Shown here: positions 7,982-17,084 of the stretch, piece after piece
Numbering within the stretch: position 1 is the first letter of the stretch
Layout of the letters: the number at the start of each line of letters is the position of its first letter
DNA from: Mycobacterium hubeiense
GTDB lineage: Bacteria; Actinomycetota; Actinomycetes; Mycobacteriales; Mycobacteriaceae
Assembly (NCBI RefSeq): GCF_002838065.1
Contig: NZ_PIZU01000042.1
Coordinates: 1 to 39,210 of the forward strand
Length of the DNA: 39,210 bases
Reading direction: 5' to 3'
The notes under the pieces: model-generated
What the model saw: only the letters and a program-made list of their open reading frames with translations
Told to the model about the DNA's origin: nothing
Databases searched by the model: none
Made by a program: the position numbers and the translations under genes

Positions 7982-8437
7982 CTACTGGGGCTGCTTGATC
8001 GCCTCGGCGATCTCCTCGTCGCTGACCTCGCGCACCGGCTGGCCCATCGACCAACGATGACCGAACGGGTCTTGGAGCTCGCCGTAGCGGTCACCCCAGA
8101 ACATGTCCTCCAACGGCATCACCACCGTCGCCCCGGCGTCGACGGCCTTTTGGAACTTCTTGTCGACGTCGTTGACGGTCAAATGGATCGTCACCGGTGT
8201 ACCGCCGAGCGCTTCCGGCGTCGACGACTTACCGTCGGCCATCTCCGGGAAGTCGTCGTTGAGCATCACCATGGCACCGTTGATCCGCAGCGCGGCGTGG
8301 TAGAGCCTCTTGCCGTCGGGTCCCGGCACGCGGCCGAGTTCCTCGGCGTCGAACGCCTTGACGTAGAAGTCGATGGCGGCGGCACCGTCGCTGACCGTGA
8401 GCATGGGGGACACCGAGGGCTGTACTTCTATGGCCAT
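7982..8437 (-). CDS. VOC (glyoxalase/PhnB-like) family protein
   Basis: 151 aa. Vicinal-oxygen-chelate fold with two beta-alpha-beta-beta-beta modules: 'SVSPMLTVSDGAAAIDFYVK' begins the first, and 'TPVTIHLTVNDVDKKFQKAV' begins the second. It ends with the PhnB-like FWGDRYGELQDPFGHRWSMG. Such proteins bind a metal and act as lyases, dioxygenases or resistance proteins; the substrate cannot be told from sequence. The ATG at 8437 (MAIEVQPSV) was chosen because AAAGGAA lies just upstream; a longer reading to 8512 has no such support. It is convergent with fprB with a 3-bp gap. The position matches Rv0887c. Confidence 0.88.
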   Translation of the reverse strand: MAIEVQPSVSPMLTVSDGAAAIDFYVKAFDAEELGRVPGPDGKRLYHAALRINGAMVMLNDDFPEMADGKSSTPEALGGTPVTIHLTVNDVDKKFQKAVDAGATVVMPLEDMFWGDRYGELQDPFGHRWSMGQPVREVSDEEIAEAIKQPQ

Positions 8438-8572
8438 TGGGCATTTCCTTTCGTTGGGGGCTACGCGTACAGACCACGCGCGGCGGCGGATCTCATCGCA
8501 ATCGCCATACAACCACCGGGCACCGACAAGTCGGGCCGACGCTGCGCACCGAACGGCCTGTCGGCATCTGAA

Positions 8573-9175
8573 TCACACCACCGAGAACGACGGCGGCAAT
8601 GCCTCGCGGCCGGTCAACGCCAGCAGTACCGTCTCTCCCTTGCCGAGGGCCACACCGATGCGCGCCGCCAACGTCACCGCCTCGTCCAACACCTCGTCGG
8701 GCAGCGCGAAATCCAGACCGGTCGCCCGGGCGATGTCCAGCCCGTGCACCGCCAGCTCGAACACGCGGGTCGGCAGATAGGTGGACAACCGGATGCCCAA
8801 CCCGCCGATGACTTCGATCAACGGGTCGTCCGCGGCTTCGACATCGCCTAACGCCCGCGCCACCAGCCCATCGATCGTCGCGGCGGGATCGTCGCCGAGA
8901 TCCCTCCCGGCCTGCCGGCCGCGCTGAACGACGTCGGCCGGGTCGAGGCCCAAAGCCGAACCCGTGACGCGCACGTAGTACTCCTGCGGCGTCGCGATGT
9001 CTTCCCTCGACGCGCTGGTCTGCAGGTAGCTGCTCACCGTGATCAGTGAGCGCGACGTGTGCCCGACCAGCGACCGCAGATCCCACTCACCCAGGCCCGG
9101 CCCGTCCCACCGCGAGTCGGGGATCTCGCGCACCAGAGCGGCGAAACTCCTTGCCGCTGAGGCGAACACCGTCAC
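8573..9175 (-). CDS. Maleylpyruvate isomerase-type mycothiol-dependent enzyme (DinB-like)
   Basis: 200 aa. Helical DinB/MDMPI-type protein with the expected metal-site helices: 'GLGEWDLRSLVGHTSRSLIT' carries a first histidine, and 'FELAVHGLDIARATGLD' carries the E-x3-H-x-x-D motif. Family members use mycothiol for isomerisation or conjugation; the substrate here is unknown. The GTG start at 9175 overlaps the citA stop (GTGA), so the gene is translationally coupled downstream of citA. The reading frame stays open further upstream inside citA, but that part is the shadow of citA. Confidence 0.85.
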   Translation of the reverse strand: MTVFASAARSFAALVREIPDSRWDGPGLGEWDLRSLVGHTSRSLITVSSYLQTSASREDIATPQEYYVRVTGSALGLDPADVVQRGRQAGRDLGDDPAATIDGLVARALGDVEAADDPLIEVIGGLGIRLSTYLPTRVFELAVHGLDIARATGLDFALPDEVLDEAVTLAARIGVALGKGETVLLALTGREALPPSFSVV

Positions 9176-10290
9176 GGCTTGGCGATCTCGTTCCACCCCT
9201 CGACCGACTCCGGGCTGCGCGGTGCCGGGCCGACGTACAGCGCCGCCGGACGCACCAGCTTGCCCAGCCGCTTCTGCTCGAGAATGTGTGCACACCACCC
9301 GGCGGTACGCCCGCAGGTGAACATCGCCGGCATCATCTTGGCCGGCACCCGCGCGAAGTCCAGGATCACCGCCGCCCAGAACTCGACGTTGGTTTCGATC
9401 GCCCGGTCGGGGCGACGCTCCCGCAGCTCGGCCAGCGCGGCCTGCTCCAGCGCGGCCGCCACTTCGTAGCGCGGCGCCTCCAGTCGTTTGGCCGTCGCCC
9501 GCAGCACCCGCGCCCGCGGGTCCTCGGCGCGGTACACGCGATGGCCGAAGCCCATCAGCTTTTCGTTGCGGTCCAGAATGCCCTTGACGACGGCACGCGC
9601 GTCGCCGGTGCGTTCGACTTCTTCGATCATCGGGATCACCCGCGCCGGAGCGCCGCCGTGCAGCGGGCCGCTCATCGCGCCGATCGCCCCCGACAGCGCC
9701 GCCGCCACATCGGCACCGGTGGACGCGATCACGCGCGCGGTGAACGTCGACGCATTCATCCCGTGCTCGGCGGCGGTCACCCAGTAGGCGTCGATGGCCT
9801 CGACGTGTTTGGGGTCGGGTTCGCCCTGCCAGCGGGTCATGAATCGCTCTGTGACAGTGGAACATTCGTCGATCATTCGTTGCGGTACGGCGGGCTGGTA
9901 GATGCCGCGGGCTGACTGCGCGACGTAGGACAGCGCCATCACCGACGCCCGGGCCAGCTGATCGCGGGCGGTGGCGTCGTCGATATCGAGGATCGGCGGA
10001 TAGCCCCAGATCGGGGCCAGCATGGCCAGCCCGGCCTGCACGTCGACGCGTACGTCACCGCTGTGGATCGGCAGCGGAAACGGTTCTGCCGGTGGCAGAC
10101 CGTGGCCGAAACGGCCATCGACCAAAAGCCCCCACACGTCGCCGAAGGTGACCTGCCGGTTGACCAGATCCTCGATGTCCACCCCGCGATATCGCAGCGC
10201 GCCGCCGTCCTTGTCCGGTTCGGCGATCTCGGTGGTGAAGGCCACGACGCCTTCCAGTCCTTCGACGAAGTCCTCGGGTACGGCAGTCAT
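9172..10290 (-). CDS. citA: Citrate synthase CitA (second citrate synthase)
   Basis: 372 aa. Condenses acetyl-CoA and oxaloacetate. H211 (SGPLHGGAP) and H250 (GFGHRVY) are the two usual active-site histidines. The segment that normally reads NVDFY is NVEFWAA here, so E303 replaces the catalytic aspartate. The protein is shorter than GltA2 and lacks its N-terminal domain, as in archaeal-type enzymes. The ATG at 10290 (MTAVPEDF) was chosen; AAGAAT lies 6 nt upstream, so the mRNA may be leaderless. A longer frame up to 10602 overlaps pdxH antisense and is not credible. Divergent from pdxH by 55 bp. Equivalent to Rv0889c. Confidence 0.92.
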   Translation of the reverse strand: MTAVPEDFVEGLEGVVAFTTEIAEPDKDGGALRYRGVDIEDLVNRQVTFGDVWGLLVDGRFGHGLPPAEPFPLPIHSGDVRVDVQAGLAMLAPIWGYPPILDIDDATARDQLARASVMALSYVAQSARGIYQPAVPQRMIDECSTVTERFMTRWQGEPDPKHVEAIDAYWVTAAEHGMNASTFTARVIASTGADVAAALSGAIGAMSGPLHGGAPARVIPMIEEVERTGDARAVVKGILDRNEKLMGFGHRVYRAEDPRARVLRATAKRLEAPRYEVAAALEQAALAELRERRPDRAIETNVEFWAAVILDFARVPAKMMPAMFTCGRTAGWCAHILEQKRLGKLVRPAALYVGPAPRSPESVEGWNEIAKP

Positions 10291-10296
10291 GGGCCG

Positions 10297-10302
10297 ATTC
10301 TT
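10297..10302 (-). promoter_or_regulatory. Candidate -10 box for citA (AAGAAT)
   Basis: AAGAAT lies 6 nt before the citA ATG. It departs from TANNNT at its first base, so support is weak. Confidence 0.25.
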
Positions 10303-10333
10303 GCACCCGCGTTGGGGCCGAACACTCGGGGCG

Positions 10334-10339
10334 TAGCGT
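10334..10339 (+). promoter_or_regulatory. Candidate leaderless -10 box for pdxH (TAGCGT)
   Basis: TAGCGT lies 6 nt before the GTG at 10346, with no Shine-Dalgarno. It supports that start and a leaderless mRNA. Confidence 0.45.
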
Positions 10340-10345
10340 GATCGC

Positions 10346-10999
10346 GTGGCTGACAAAGACCGGTTGGCGGCGATGCGGGTGGAATACGGCCCGGAGAAGG
10401 ACGGCTGCGGCGATCTCGACGCCGACTGGCTGGCTGACGGGTGGGTTGCCCTGTTGCGCAGGTGGTTGGCCGATGCCGAGCGAGCCGGTGTCGCCGAACC
10501 GAACGCGATGGTGGTCGGCACCGTCGACCGCCGGGGCAGGCCCATGACCCGCTCGGTGCTGTGCAAGAGCGTGGACGAGTCCGGAATCACCTTCTTCACC
10601 AACTATGACTCCGCCAAGGGCGAGGATCTGGCCGCCAATCCGTACGCGTCGGCAACCTTCCCGTGGTATCTGCTCGGTCGCCAGGTACACGTGCGAGGGC
10701 CCGTCACCAAAGTGCCCGCCGAGGTGACCGCCGACTATTGGTCGAAGCGGCCGCGCGGTTCGCAGCTGGGCGCATGGGCGTCGGATCAGTCCCGCCCCAT
10801 CGCCTCGCGTGCGGCGCTACTGGAGCAGTTGGCCGAAGTCACCGAACGGTTCGCCGACGTCGATGAGGTTCCGCCACCGCCCAATTGGGGCGGATACCTG
10901 ATCGCGCCCGAGGTCGTCGAATTCTGGCAGGGCCGAGAAAACCGGCTGCACAACAGGATTCGTTGGGCCGACGGCCGCGTCGAACGGCTCCAGCCCTAG
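10346..10999 (+). CDS. pdxH: Pyridoxine/pyridoxamine 5'-phosphate oxidase
   Basis: 217 aa. FMN-dependent oxidation of PNP or PMP to pyridoxal phosphate. Family motifs are present in order: RSVLCKSVDESGITFFTNYD (FMN binding, ~75-95), SATFPWYLLGRQVHVRGPV (~107-125), the substrate-site segment YWSKRPRGSQLGAWAS (~135-150), and the C-terminal dimer/FMN segment PNWGGYLIAPEVVEFWQGRE followed by RLHNRIRW. Length is normal for the bacterial enzyme. GTG start with TAGCGT 6 nt upstream. The product, PLP, is the cofactor of SerC in the same window. Divergent from citA. Confidence 0.95.
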   Translation: MADKDRLAAMRVEYGPEKDGCGDLDADWLADGWVALLRRWLADAERAGVAEPNAMVVGTVDRRGRPMTRSVLCKSVDESGITFFTNYDSAKGEDLAANPYASATFPWYLLGRQVHVRGPVTKVPAEVTADYWSKRPRGSQLGAWASDQSRPIASRAALLEQLAEVTERFADVDEVPPPPNWGGYLIAPEVVEFWQGRENRLHNRIRWADGRVERLQP

Positions 11000-11061
11000 A
11001 GGTGTGCGCGCCCGCAGCGGGCTTAGTGTGACCTCTGCCACTGGGCCCCGACGGCGCGGGT

Positions 11062-11067
11062 TAACAT
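11062..11067 (+). promoter_or_regulatory. Candidate leaderless -10 box for the TetR gene (TAACAT)
   Basis: TAACAT lies 6 nt before the ATG at 11074. This is a good TANNNT match with leaderless spacing. Confidence 0.45.
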
Positions 11068-11073
11068 CCGAGC

Positions 11074-11710
11074 ATGGGTGAGACCGGCCTCGGCCTGCGG
11101 GAACGCAAAAAGCAGCGAACTCGCGCAGCGTTGATCGACGCTGCGGTCGAGTTGTGCGAGCGGCAAGGGATTCGACGATACGACCGTCGACCAGATCGCT
11201 GCCTTCGCCGATGTGTCACCCCGCACGTTCAGCCGGTACTTCGCCACCAAGGACGCCGTGGTGCTGGCCTTCATCGACGACGTCACCGACATCGTGGCGA
11301 TCGAACTGGCCCAGCAACCGCCCGACATGAACCACCTGGACGCGCTCTACCGCGCGCATATCCGGGCGTTCCTGGGCACCAAGACCGCTCCCGCGAGCGG
11401 AATGACCTCCGAACGCCTGCTGGCCTGCGCGCGGATCGTGAACTCCTCGCCGACGTTGCGGCTGGCGGCCGTGGAGTTCCGGCGCGACTCCGTCAATGTC
11501 GCACTCGCCAAACGGATGGGAGTGGCGGGCGACGATCCCCGGCTGCGGCTGGTCGGCTCGATCTTCGGCACGATCATCATGACGGCGCTCGGAGATCTCA
11601 GTGGCACCACCGATTGGGACGCCTTGACGGTCGACGACATCGTTGCGCGGCTGGACGCGACGTATGCGCAGTTCGTCGACGTCGTCGCGAGTGTCCGCCA
11701 ACCCGGGTGA
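11074..11710 (+). pseudogene. TetR-family transcriptional regulator, +1 frameshift
   Basis: The N-terminal frame gives MGETGLGLRERKKQRTRAAL followed by IDAAVELCERQG, a typical TetR helix 1. It then derails at a GGG run (11167-11169). The next frame continues FDDTTVDQIAAFADVSPRTF and SRYFATKDAVVLAF, which is the helix-turn-helix, and runs to TGA at 11708-11710 with a normal ligand-binding domain. Removing one G yields GFDDTT and a 211-aa protein, the usual TetR length. The gene is either inactivated or carries a sequencing error. Without correction, the second part could start at GTG/ATG codons near 11213 but would lack the DNA-binding helix. It lies just upstream of gltA2, which it might have regulated (inference). 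Confidence 0.82.
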
Positions 11711-11803
11711 GCAACTGCCCGCCCCGGCCGGGCACGGCCGCGGGAATGGGACTACCTTTTGTAGGGCAGACTCTGCAGTGCCGGCAGCGAAGAAGGGATT
11801 CCC

Positions 11804-13111
<1,308 letters not shown>

Positions 13112-13164
13112 ATTCGCCGACACAGCAGCCCTCAGCACAATCTCACGGCGTCGCTGTCGGCACG

Positions 13165-14601
13165 ATGACGGCCCGGCGCAAAGCCATCATCCTCGCGTCG
13201 TGCTGCCTGAGCCTGCTGATCGTGTCGATGGACGCGACGATCGTCAACGTCGCGATTCCGGCGATCCGCGCCGACCTGCACGCCTCGCCCGCGCAGATGC
13301 AATGGGTGATCGACGTCTACACGCTGGTGCTGGCGTCGCTGCTGATGCTGTCGGGTGCGACGGGCGACCGGTTCGGCAGGCGGCGGGTGTTTCAGATCGG
13401 GCTGACGGTGTTCGCGCTCGGATCGCTGCTGTGCAGCCTGGCGCCCAACATCGATACCCTGATCGCCGCGCGCCTGGTCCAGGGCATCGGCGGCTCGATG
13501 CTCAATCCCGTTGCACTGTCGATCATTTCGCAAGTCTTCACCGGCCGCGTCGAGCGGGCACGCGCGCTCGGGTTCTGGGGCGCGGTGGTGGGCATCTCGA
13601 TGGCGCTGGGACCCGTCGTCGGCGGTCTGCTGATCGAGGTGGTGAGCTGGCGGGCGGTGTTCTGGATCAACCTTCCGATCTGTCTGCTGGCGATCGTGCT
13701 CACGGCGATCTTTGTGCCCGAGACGAAGTCGGCGACCATGCGCCACATCGACCCGATCGGTCAGGGGCTGGCGGTGCTGTTCCTGTTCGGTGTGGTCTTC
13801 GCGCTGATTGAAGGCCCCGGCATGGGCTGGACCGACCCGCGCACCATCGGCGTCGCGGTAGTGGCCGCGCTGGCGTTTGTGGTCTTCCTGTTCTACGAGG
13901 CCTGGCGCCACGACCCGTTCGTCGACCTGCGTTTCTTCCGCAGCGTTCCGTTCACCTCGGCGACGCTCTCGGCGATCAGCGCGTTCGCGGCGTGGGGTGC
14001 CTTCCTGTTCATGATGTCGCTGTACCTGCAGGGTGAGCGGGGCTACTCGGCGATGCACACCGGCTTGATCTATCTGCCGATCGCCATTGGCGCCCTGGTG
14101 TTTTCCCCGCTGTCGGGTCGGCTGGTCGGTCGGTTCGGGGCACGCCCCTCGCTGCTCGTCGCCGGAGTGCTGATCACCGCGGCGTCGGTGCTGCTGACCT
14201 TTTTGACCGCGACGACGCCGGTGTGGGCCCTGCTAGTGATCTTCGCGGTGTTCGGGGTCGGCTTCTCGATGGTCAACGCGCCGATCACCAACGCCGCGGT
14301 GAGCGGGATGCCGTTGGATCGGGCAGGCGCCGCGTCGGCAGTGACCTCGACCAGCAGGCAGATCGGCGTGAGTATCGGTGTGGCACTGTGCGGTTCGGTC
14401 GCGGGCGCCGCGTTGGCGGTGCCCGGTGCGGACTTCGCGGCGGCGGCTCAACCGCTGTGGTTCGTCTGCATCGTCCTCGGCGTCGTGATCTTCGCGCTCG
14501 GCGTGGTCTCCACGTCAGCGTGGGGGCTGCGCTCGGCCGAGCGGCTCGCGCCGCTGATCGCCGGGCACGGCCCGCAAAGCGAACCTGTGCACGTCACGTA
14601 A
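13165..14601 (+). CDS. MFS drug exporter, 14-TM EmrB/QacA (DHA2) type
   Basis: 478 aa inner-membrane protein with about 14 hydrophobic segments. MFS motif A appears as GATGDRFGRRRVF in the loop after TM2, and antiporter motif C as GISMALGPVVGGLL in TM5; D21 in TM1 (VSMDATIVNVAIPAI) is the usual DHA2 residue. Such proteins export drugs or lipophilic compounds in exchange for protons. ATG at 13165 was taken; the frame is open far upstream, but that part is inside gltA2 in another frame. It lies 53 bp downstream of gltA2 and may read through from it. Convergent with the next gene, 5 bp apart. Not seen at this place in M. tuberculosis as I remember it. Confidence 0.88.
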   Translation: MTARRKAIILASCCLSLLIVSMDATIVNVAIPAIRADLHASPAQMQWVIDVYTLVLASLLMLSGATGDRFGRRRVFQIGLTVFALGSLLCSLAPNIDTLIAARLVQGIGGSMLNPVALSIISQVFTGRVERARALGFWGAVVGISMALGPVVGGLLIEVVSWRAVFWINLPICLLAIVLTAIFVPETKSATMRHIDPIGQGLAVLFLFGVVFALIEGPGMGWTDPRTIGVAVVAALAFVVFLFYEAWRHDPFVDLRFFRSVPFTSATLSAISAFAAWGAFLFMMSLYLQGERGYSAMHTGLIYLPIAIGALVFSPLSGRLVGRFGARPSLLVAGVLITAASVLLTFLTATTPVWALLVIFAVFGVGFSMVNAPITNAAVSGMPLDRAGAASAVTSTSRQIGVSIGVALCGSVAGAALAVPGADFAAAAQPLWFVCIVLGVVIFALGVVSTSAWGLRSAERLAPLIAGHGPQSEPVHVT

Positions 14602-14606
14602 TCCGG

Positions 14607-14966
14607 TTAGGCCGGGGTGAGGGTGACGTTGTACAGCGCGACGGCGGCGTCGCTCGGCGCGATGTCCATGAAGGTAGGGACGTCTCGTATCGCATGCCCG
14701 ACGGCGATGATGTTGCCGCCGAAGCTGTAACCGCACGGAAAGGCGCGGCACCGCACCCAGGAACCGGGCGCACTCTGATACGGCGGCATGCTGGGCGCCT
14801 GATCGACGCGGTAGCGGCCGGGCGGTATGTAGGCCGTCGCCCAACCCGCCGCAGCTTCGGCATTGACGCCGAACACGCCATTGCTGCCATAGCTTCGCGC
14901 CGCGGCCGGAGCGGCTGACACGGCTGCCGCCAATAGCGCGGCGACCACGCTCACCAGCAGTTTCAT
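14607..14966 (-). CDS. Small secreted protein of unknown function
   Basis: 119 aa. The first ~25 residues (MKLLVSVVAALLAAAVSAAP then AAARS) are a clear Sec signal peptide with an AxA-type cleavage site. The mature ~95 residues contain two cysteines close together (VRCRAFPCGY) and a beta-rich pattern (IPPGRYRVDQ, GNIIAVGHAI). No enzymatic motif. The short, Cys-paired exported form is common among mycobacterial conserved secreted proteins. ATG at 14966 begins the signal peptide; a longer reading to 15083 would place basic sequence in front of it and overlap the neighbour. Confidence 0.75.
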   Translation of the reverse strand: MKLLVSVVAALLAAAVSAAPAAARSYGSNGVFGVNAEAAAGWATAYIPPGRYRVDQAPSMPPYQSAPGSWVRCRAFPCGYSFGGNIIAVGHAIRDVPTFMDIAPSDAAVALYNVTLTPA

Positions 14967-15001
14967 GCAAGCCAGCGTATCCCTGTTTCCGGTGGCGGCG
15001 G

Positions 15002-16534
15002 TCAACCTTGCAACACGGCCATCGCCGCGTTGTGCCCGCCGATACCGGATACCGCACCGCCGCGGCGAGACGCCGACCCGCACAACAGGATCCGCTCATG
15101 GGCGGTCGCCACGCCCCAGCGTCGGGCCGGGCTGTCCAGCGGCTCGTCGTCTTCGGCGAACGGCCACCTCAACGCACCGTGGAAGATGTTGCCCGCGGTC
15201 ATGCCAAGCGTGTGTTCCAGGTCGACCGTGGTCTTCGCCTCGATGCACAGCCGACCCGACGCATCCTCCATCACCGCCTCCTGAATGGGTTCGGCCAGAA
15301 CCGAATTGAGCGAGTTGAGCACCGCGGAGGTCAGCCGGTCACGCATGCGGGCGGGGTCGTCGACCGCCAGGTGATGGGGCGTGTGCAGGCCGAAAACCGT
15401 CAACGTGTGCGCGCCGGACGCCCGCAGCTCATCGGACAGGATCGACGGATCGGTCAATGAATGGCAATAGATTTCACACGGCAACGGCTCGGGTACACCG
15501 CCGCCCGCCGCACGGTCGTAGGCGCTGTCGAGCTGGCTGAGCGTCTCGTTGATGTGAAACGTGCCGCCGAAGGCCTGCTCGGCCGTAACGGATGCGTCGC
15601 GCAACCGCGGCAGCCGGCGCAGCATCATGTTGACCTTGATCTGCGCTCCTGGCTCCAGTGCGGGCTCAGGCTCGCCCAACAGCCGCGCCAACACCACCGG
15701 TGTCACATTCGACAGCACGAACTCCGCCCGCACCCGATGTTCGTGCCCGTTGCGCCGGTAGCGGACTTCGCCGTCGGGGTCCAGGCCGTAAACCTCTGCG
15801 CTGGTGATGATTTCGACGCCATACCCAGCCGCCGCGGCGGCCAGTGCGCCGGTGACTGCGCCCATCCCGCCGATCGGCACCTCCCACTCGCCGCCCAGCA
15901 GGTGATACAGGAAGCACACGTTCTGCCGCAGCGAGGGGTCATCGGTGCGGGCGAACGTGCCGATCAATGCGTCGGTGGCCATCACGCCGCGGACCAGGTC
16001 GCTGTCGACGGCCTCGGCGATCGCAAACCCGATGGGGTCCTCGACCATGGACCGCCACGCGGCGTCGTCGCCCACCTGTTTGCGCGCCTCGGTGCGCGTG
16101 CGAAGCGGTTGCAACAGCGTCGGCCACAGATGTTGCGTGACAACCGCGCAGCGACGGTAGAACTCGGTGAAACCGGACTCGTCCGACGCCGCGCCAACAG
16201 CGTCGAACGTGCTCGACGGCCCCACCAGCAGCCCGCTGCGACCGCCGGTCGAAGGATCGGGCGTGTACGACGAGAAGCGCCGCCGGGCAAGGCGCACCCG
16301 CGCGCCCAGGTCCTCGACAATGCGACGCGGCAACAAGCTGACCAGATAGGAATAGCGGGACAGCCGTGCATCCACCCCGTCGAACGCATGCGCAGACACG
16401 GCCGCCCCGCCTACATGATTCAGCCGCTCCAGAACCTGGACGCGACGTCCCGCTCGCGCCAGGTAGGCGGCGGCGACCAGCCCGTTGTGTCCGCCACCAA
16501 CGACGACCACATCGGCTAAGTCCGTCGCCACCAC
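15002..16534 (-). CDS. FAD-dependent oxidoreductase, phytoene-desaturase-like (Rv0897c-type)
   Basis: 510 aa. N-terminal Rossmann motif VVVVGGGHNGLVAAAYLARA followed by VQVLERLNHVGGAA, typical of the CrtI/phytoene-dehydrogenase-like flavoproteins (COG1233). A C-terminal FAD-contact segment IHLC-like 'ILLCGSASRRGGAVSGIGGH' is present. Substrate unknown; no other carotenoid gene is in the window, so carotenoid desaturation is not implied. GTG at 16534 was chosen (VVATDLADVVVV). A longer frame to 16669 has no intermediate start codon and would cover the divergent fkbP start, so it is rejected. Corresponds to Rv0897c, which I recall as slightly longer. Confidence 0.85.
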   Translation of the reverse strand: MVATDLADVVVVGGGHNGLVAAAYLARAGRRVQVLERLNHVGGAAVSAHAFDGVDARLSRYSYLVSLLPRRIVEDLGARVRLARRRFSSYTPDPSTGGRSGLLVGPSSTFDAVGAASDESGFTEFYRRCAVVTQHLWPTLLQPLRTRTEARKQVGDDAAWRSMVEDPIGFAIAEAVDSDLVRGVMATDALIGTFARTDDPSLRQNVCFLYHLLGGEWEVPIGGMGAVTGALAAAAAGYGVEIITSAEVYGLDPDGEVRYRRNGHEHRVRAEFVLSNVTPVVLARLLGEPEPALEPGAQIKVNMMLRRLPRLRDASVTAEQAFGGTFHINETLSQLDSAYDRAAGGGVPEPLPCEIYCHSLTDPSILSDELRASGAHTLTVFGLHTPHHLAVDDPARMRDRLTSAVLNSLNSVLAEPIQEAVMEDASGRLCIEAKTTVDLEHTLGMTAGNIFHGALRWPFAEDDEPLDSPARRWGVATAHERILLCGSASRRGGAVSGIGGHNAAMAVLQG

Positions 16535-16549
16535 TTCAGTGTGCCGGAC

Positions 16550-16555
16550 TACGGT
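16550..16555 (+). promoter_or_regulatory. Candidate leaderless -10 box for the FKBP gene (TACGGT)
   Basis: TACGGT lies 7 nt before the GTG at 16563, with no Shine-Dalgarno. Confidence 0.4.
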
Positions 16556-16562
16556 AGACGCC

Positions 16563-16925
16563 GTGACGAGTAAACCTGAGATCGACTTTCCCGAGGGTCC
16601 CGCGCCGACCGAGCTGGTGATCGAGGATCTGGTGATCGGTGAGGGCGCCGAAGCGTTACCCGGCGCCAATGTCGAAGTGCACTACGTCGGTGTGGAATTC
16701 GACACCGGCGAAGAGTTCGACAGTTCGTGGAACCGCGGAGAATCCATCGAGTTCCCGCTGCGCGGGCTGATTCAGGGCTGGCAGGAAGGTATCCCCGGAA
16801 TGCGGGTCGGCGGGCGCCGCAAACTGACCATTCCGCCCGAACAGGCCTACGGTCCGGCCGGCTCCGGTCACCGATTGTCCGGAAAAACTTTGATTTTCGT
16901 CATCGACCTGCTGGCCACCCGCTAA
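16563..16925 (+). CDS. FKBP-type peptidyl-prolyl cis-trans isomerase
   Basis: 120 aa, a single FKBP domain without signal peptide, so cytosolic. Family signature stretches are present: VEVHYVGVEFDTGEEFDSSW (~38-57), the W-containing core LIQGWQEGIPGMRVGGRRKL (~70-89), IPPEQAYGPAG (~91-101) and the final strand LIFVIDLLATR. It catalyses prolyl isomerisation during protein folding. GTG at 16563 was chosen from leaderless spacing to TACGGT and because the FKBP domain begins about 18 residues in. Divergent from the FAD enzyme with only 28 bp between starts, so the two promoters must overlap. Confidence 0.92.
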   Translation: MTSKPEIDFPEGPAPTELVIEDLVIGEGAEALPGANVEVHYVGVEFDTGEEFDSSWNRGESIEFPLRGLIQGWQEGIPGMRVGGRRKLTIPPEQAYGPAGSGHRLSGKTLIFVIDLLATR

Positions 16926-17084
16926 CGCCACCACGGCAAACACCGCAGATTTGCCTGTCGTTCACACTGACGTCAGGACAGTCGACACAGTTGAAAAGAA
17001 CCGCCCCACCAGATCGACAATTGATCTAGGGTCTACCTGTTTGCGAGTAAGACTAAATTCTGTCGAGTACGTCAGGAGCGGTCA

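Noticed and set aside
9176..9865. Long upstream extension of the maleylpyruvate-isomerase-like frame
   Set aside because: The sequence is Arg/Gly-rich shadow of citA; the GTG at 9175 overlapping the citA stop starts the recognisable domain.
15002..16534. Carotenoid biosynthesis locus
   Set aside because: Only one CrtI-like protein is present and no crtB/crtE-type gene; the family is broad.
17010..17070. A defined -35/-10 promoter for arfA
   Set aside because: Several AT-rich hexamers are possible (around TTGATC and TAAATT), but none has convincing spacing.
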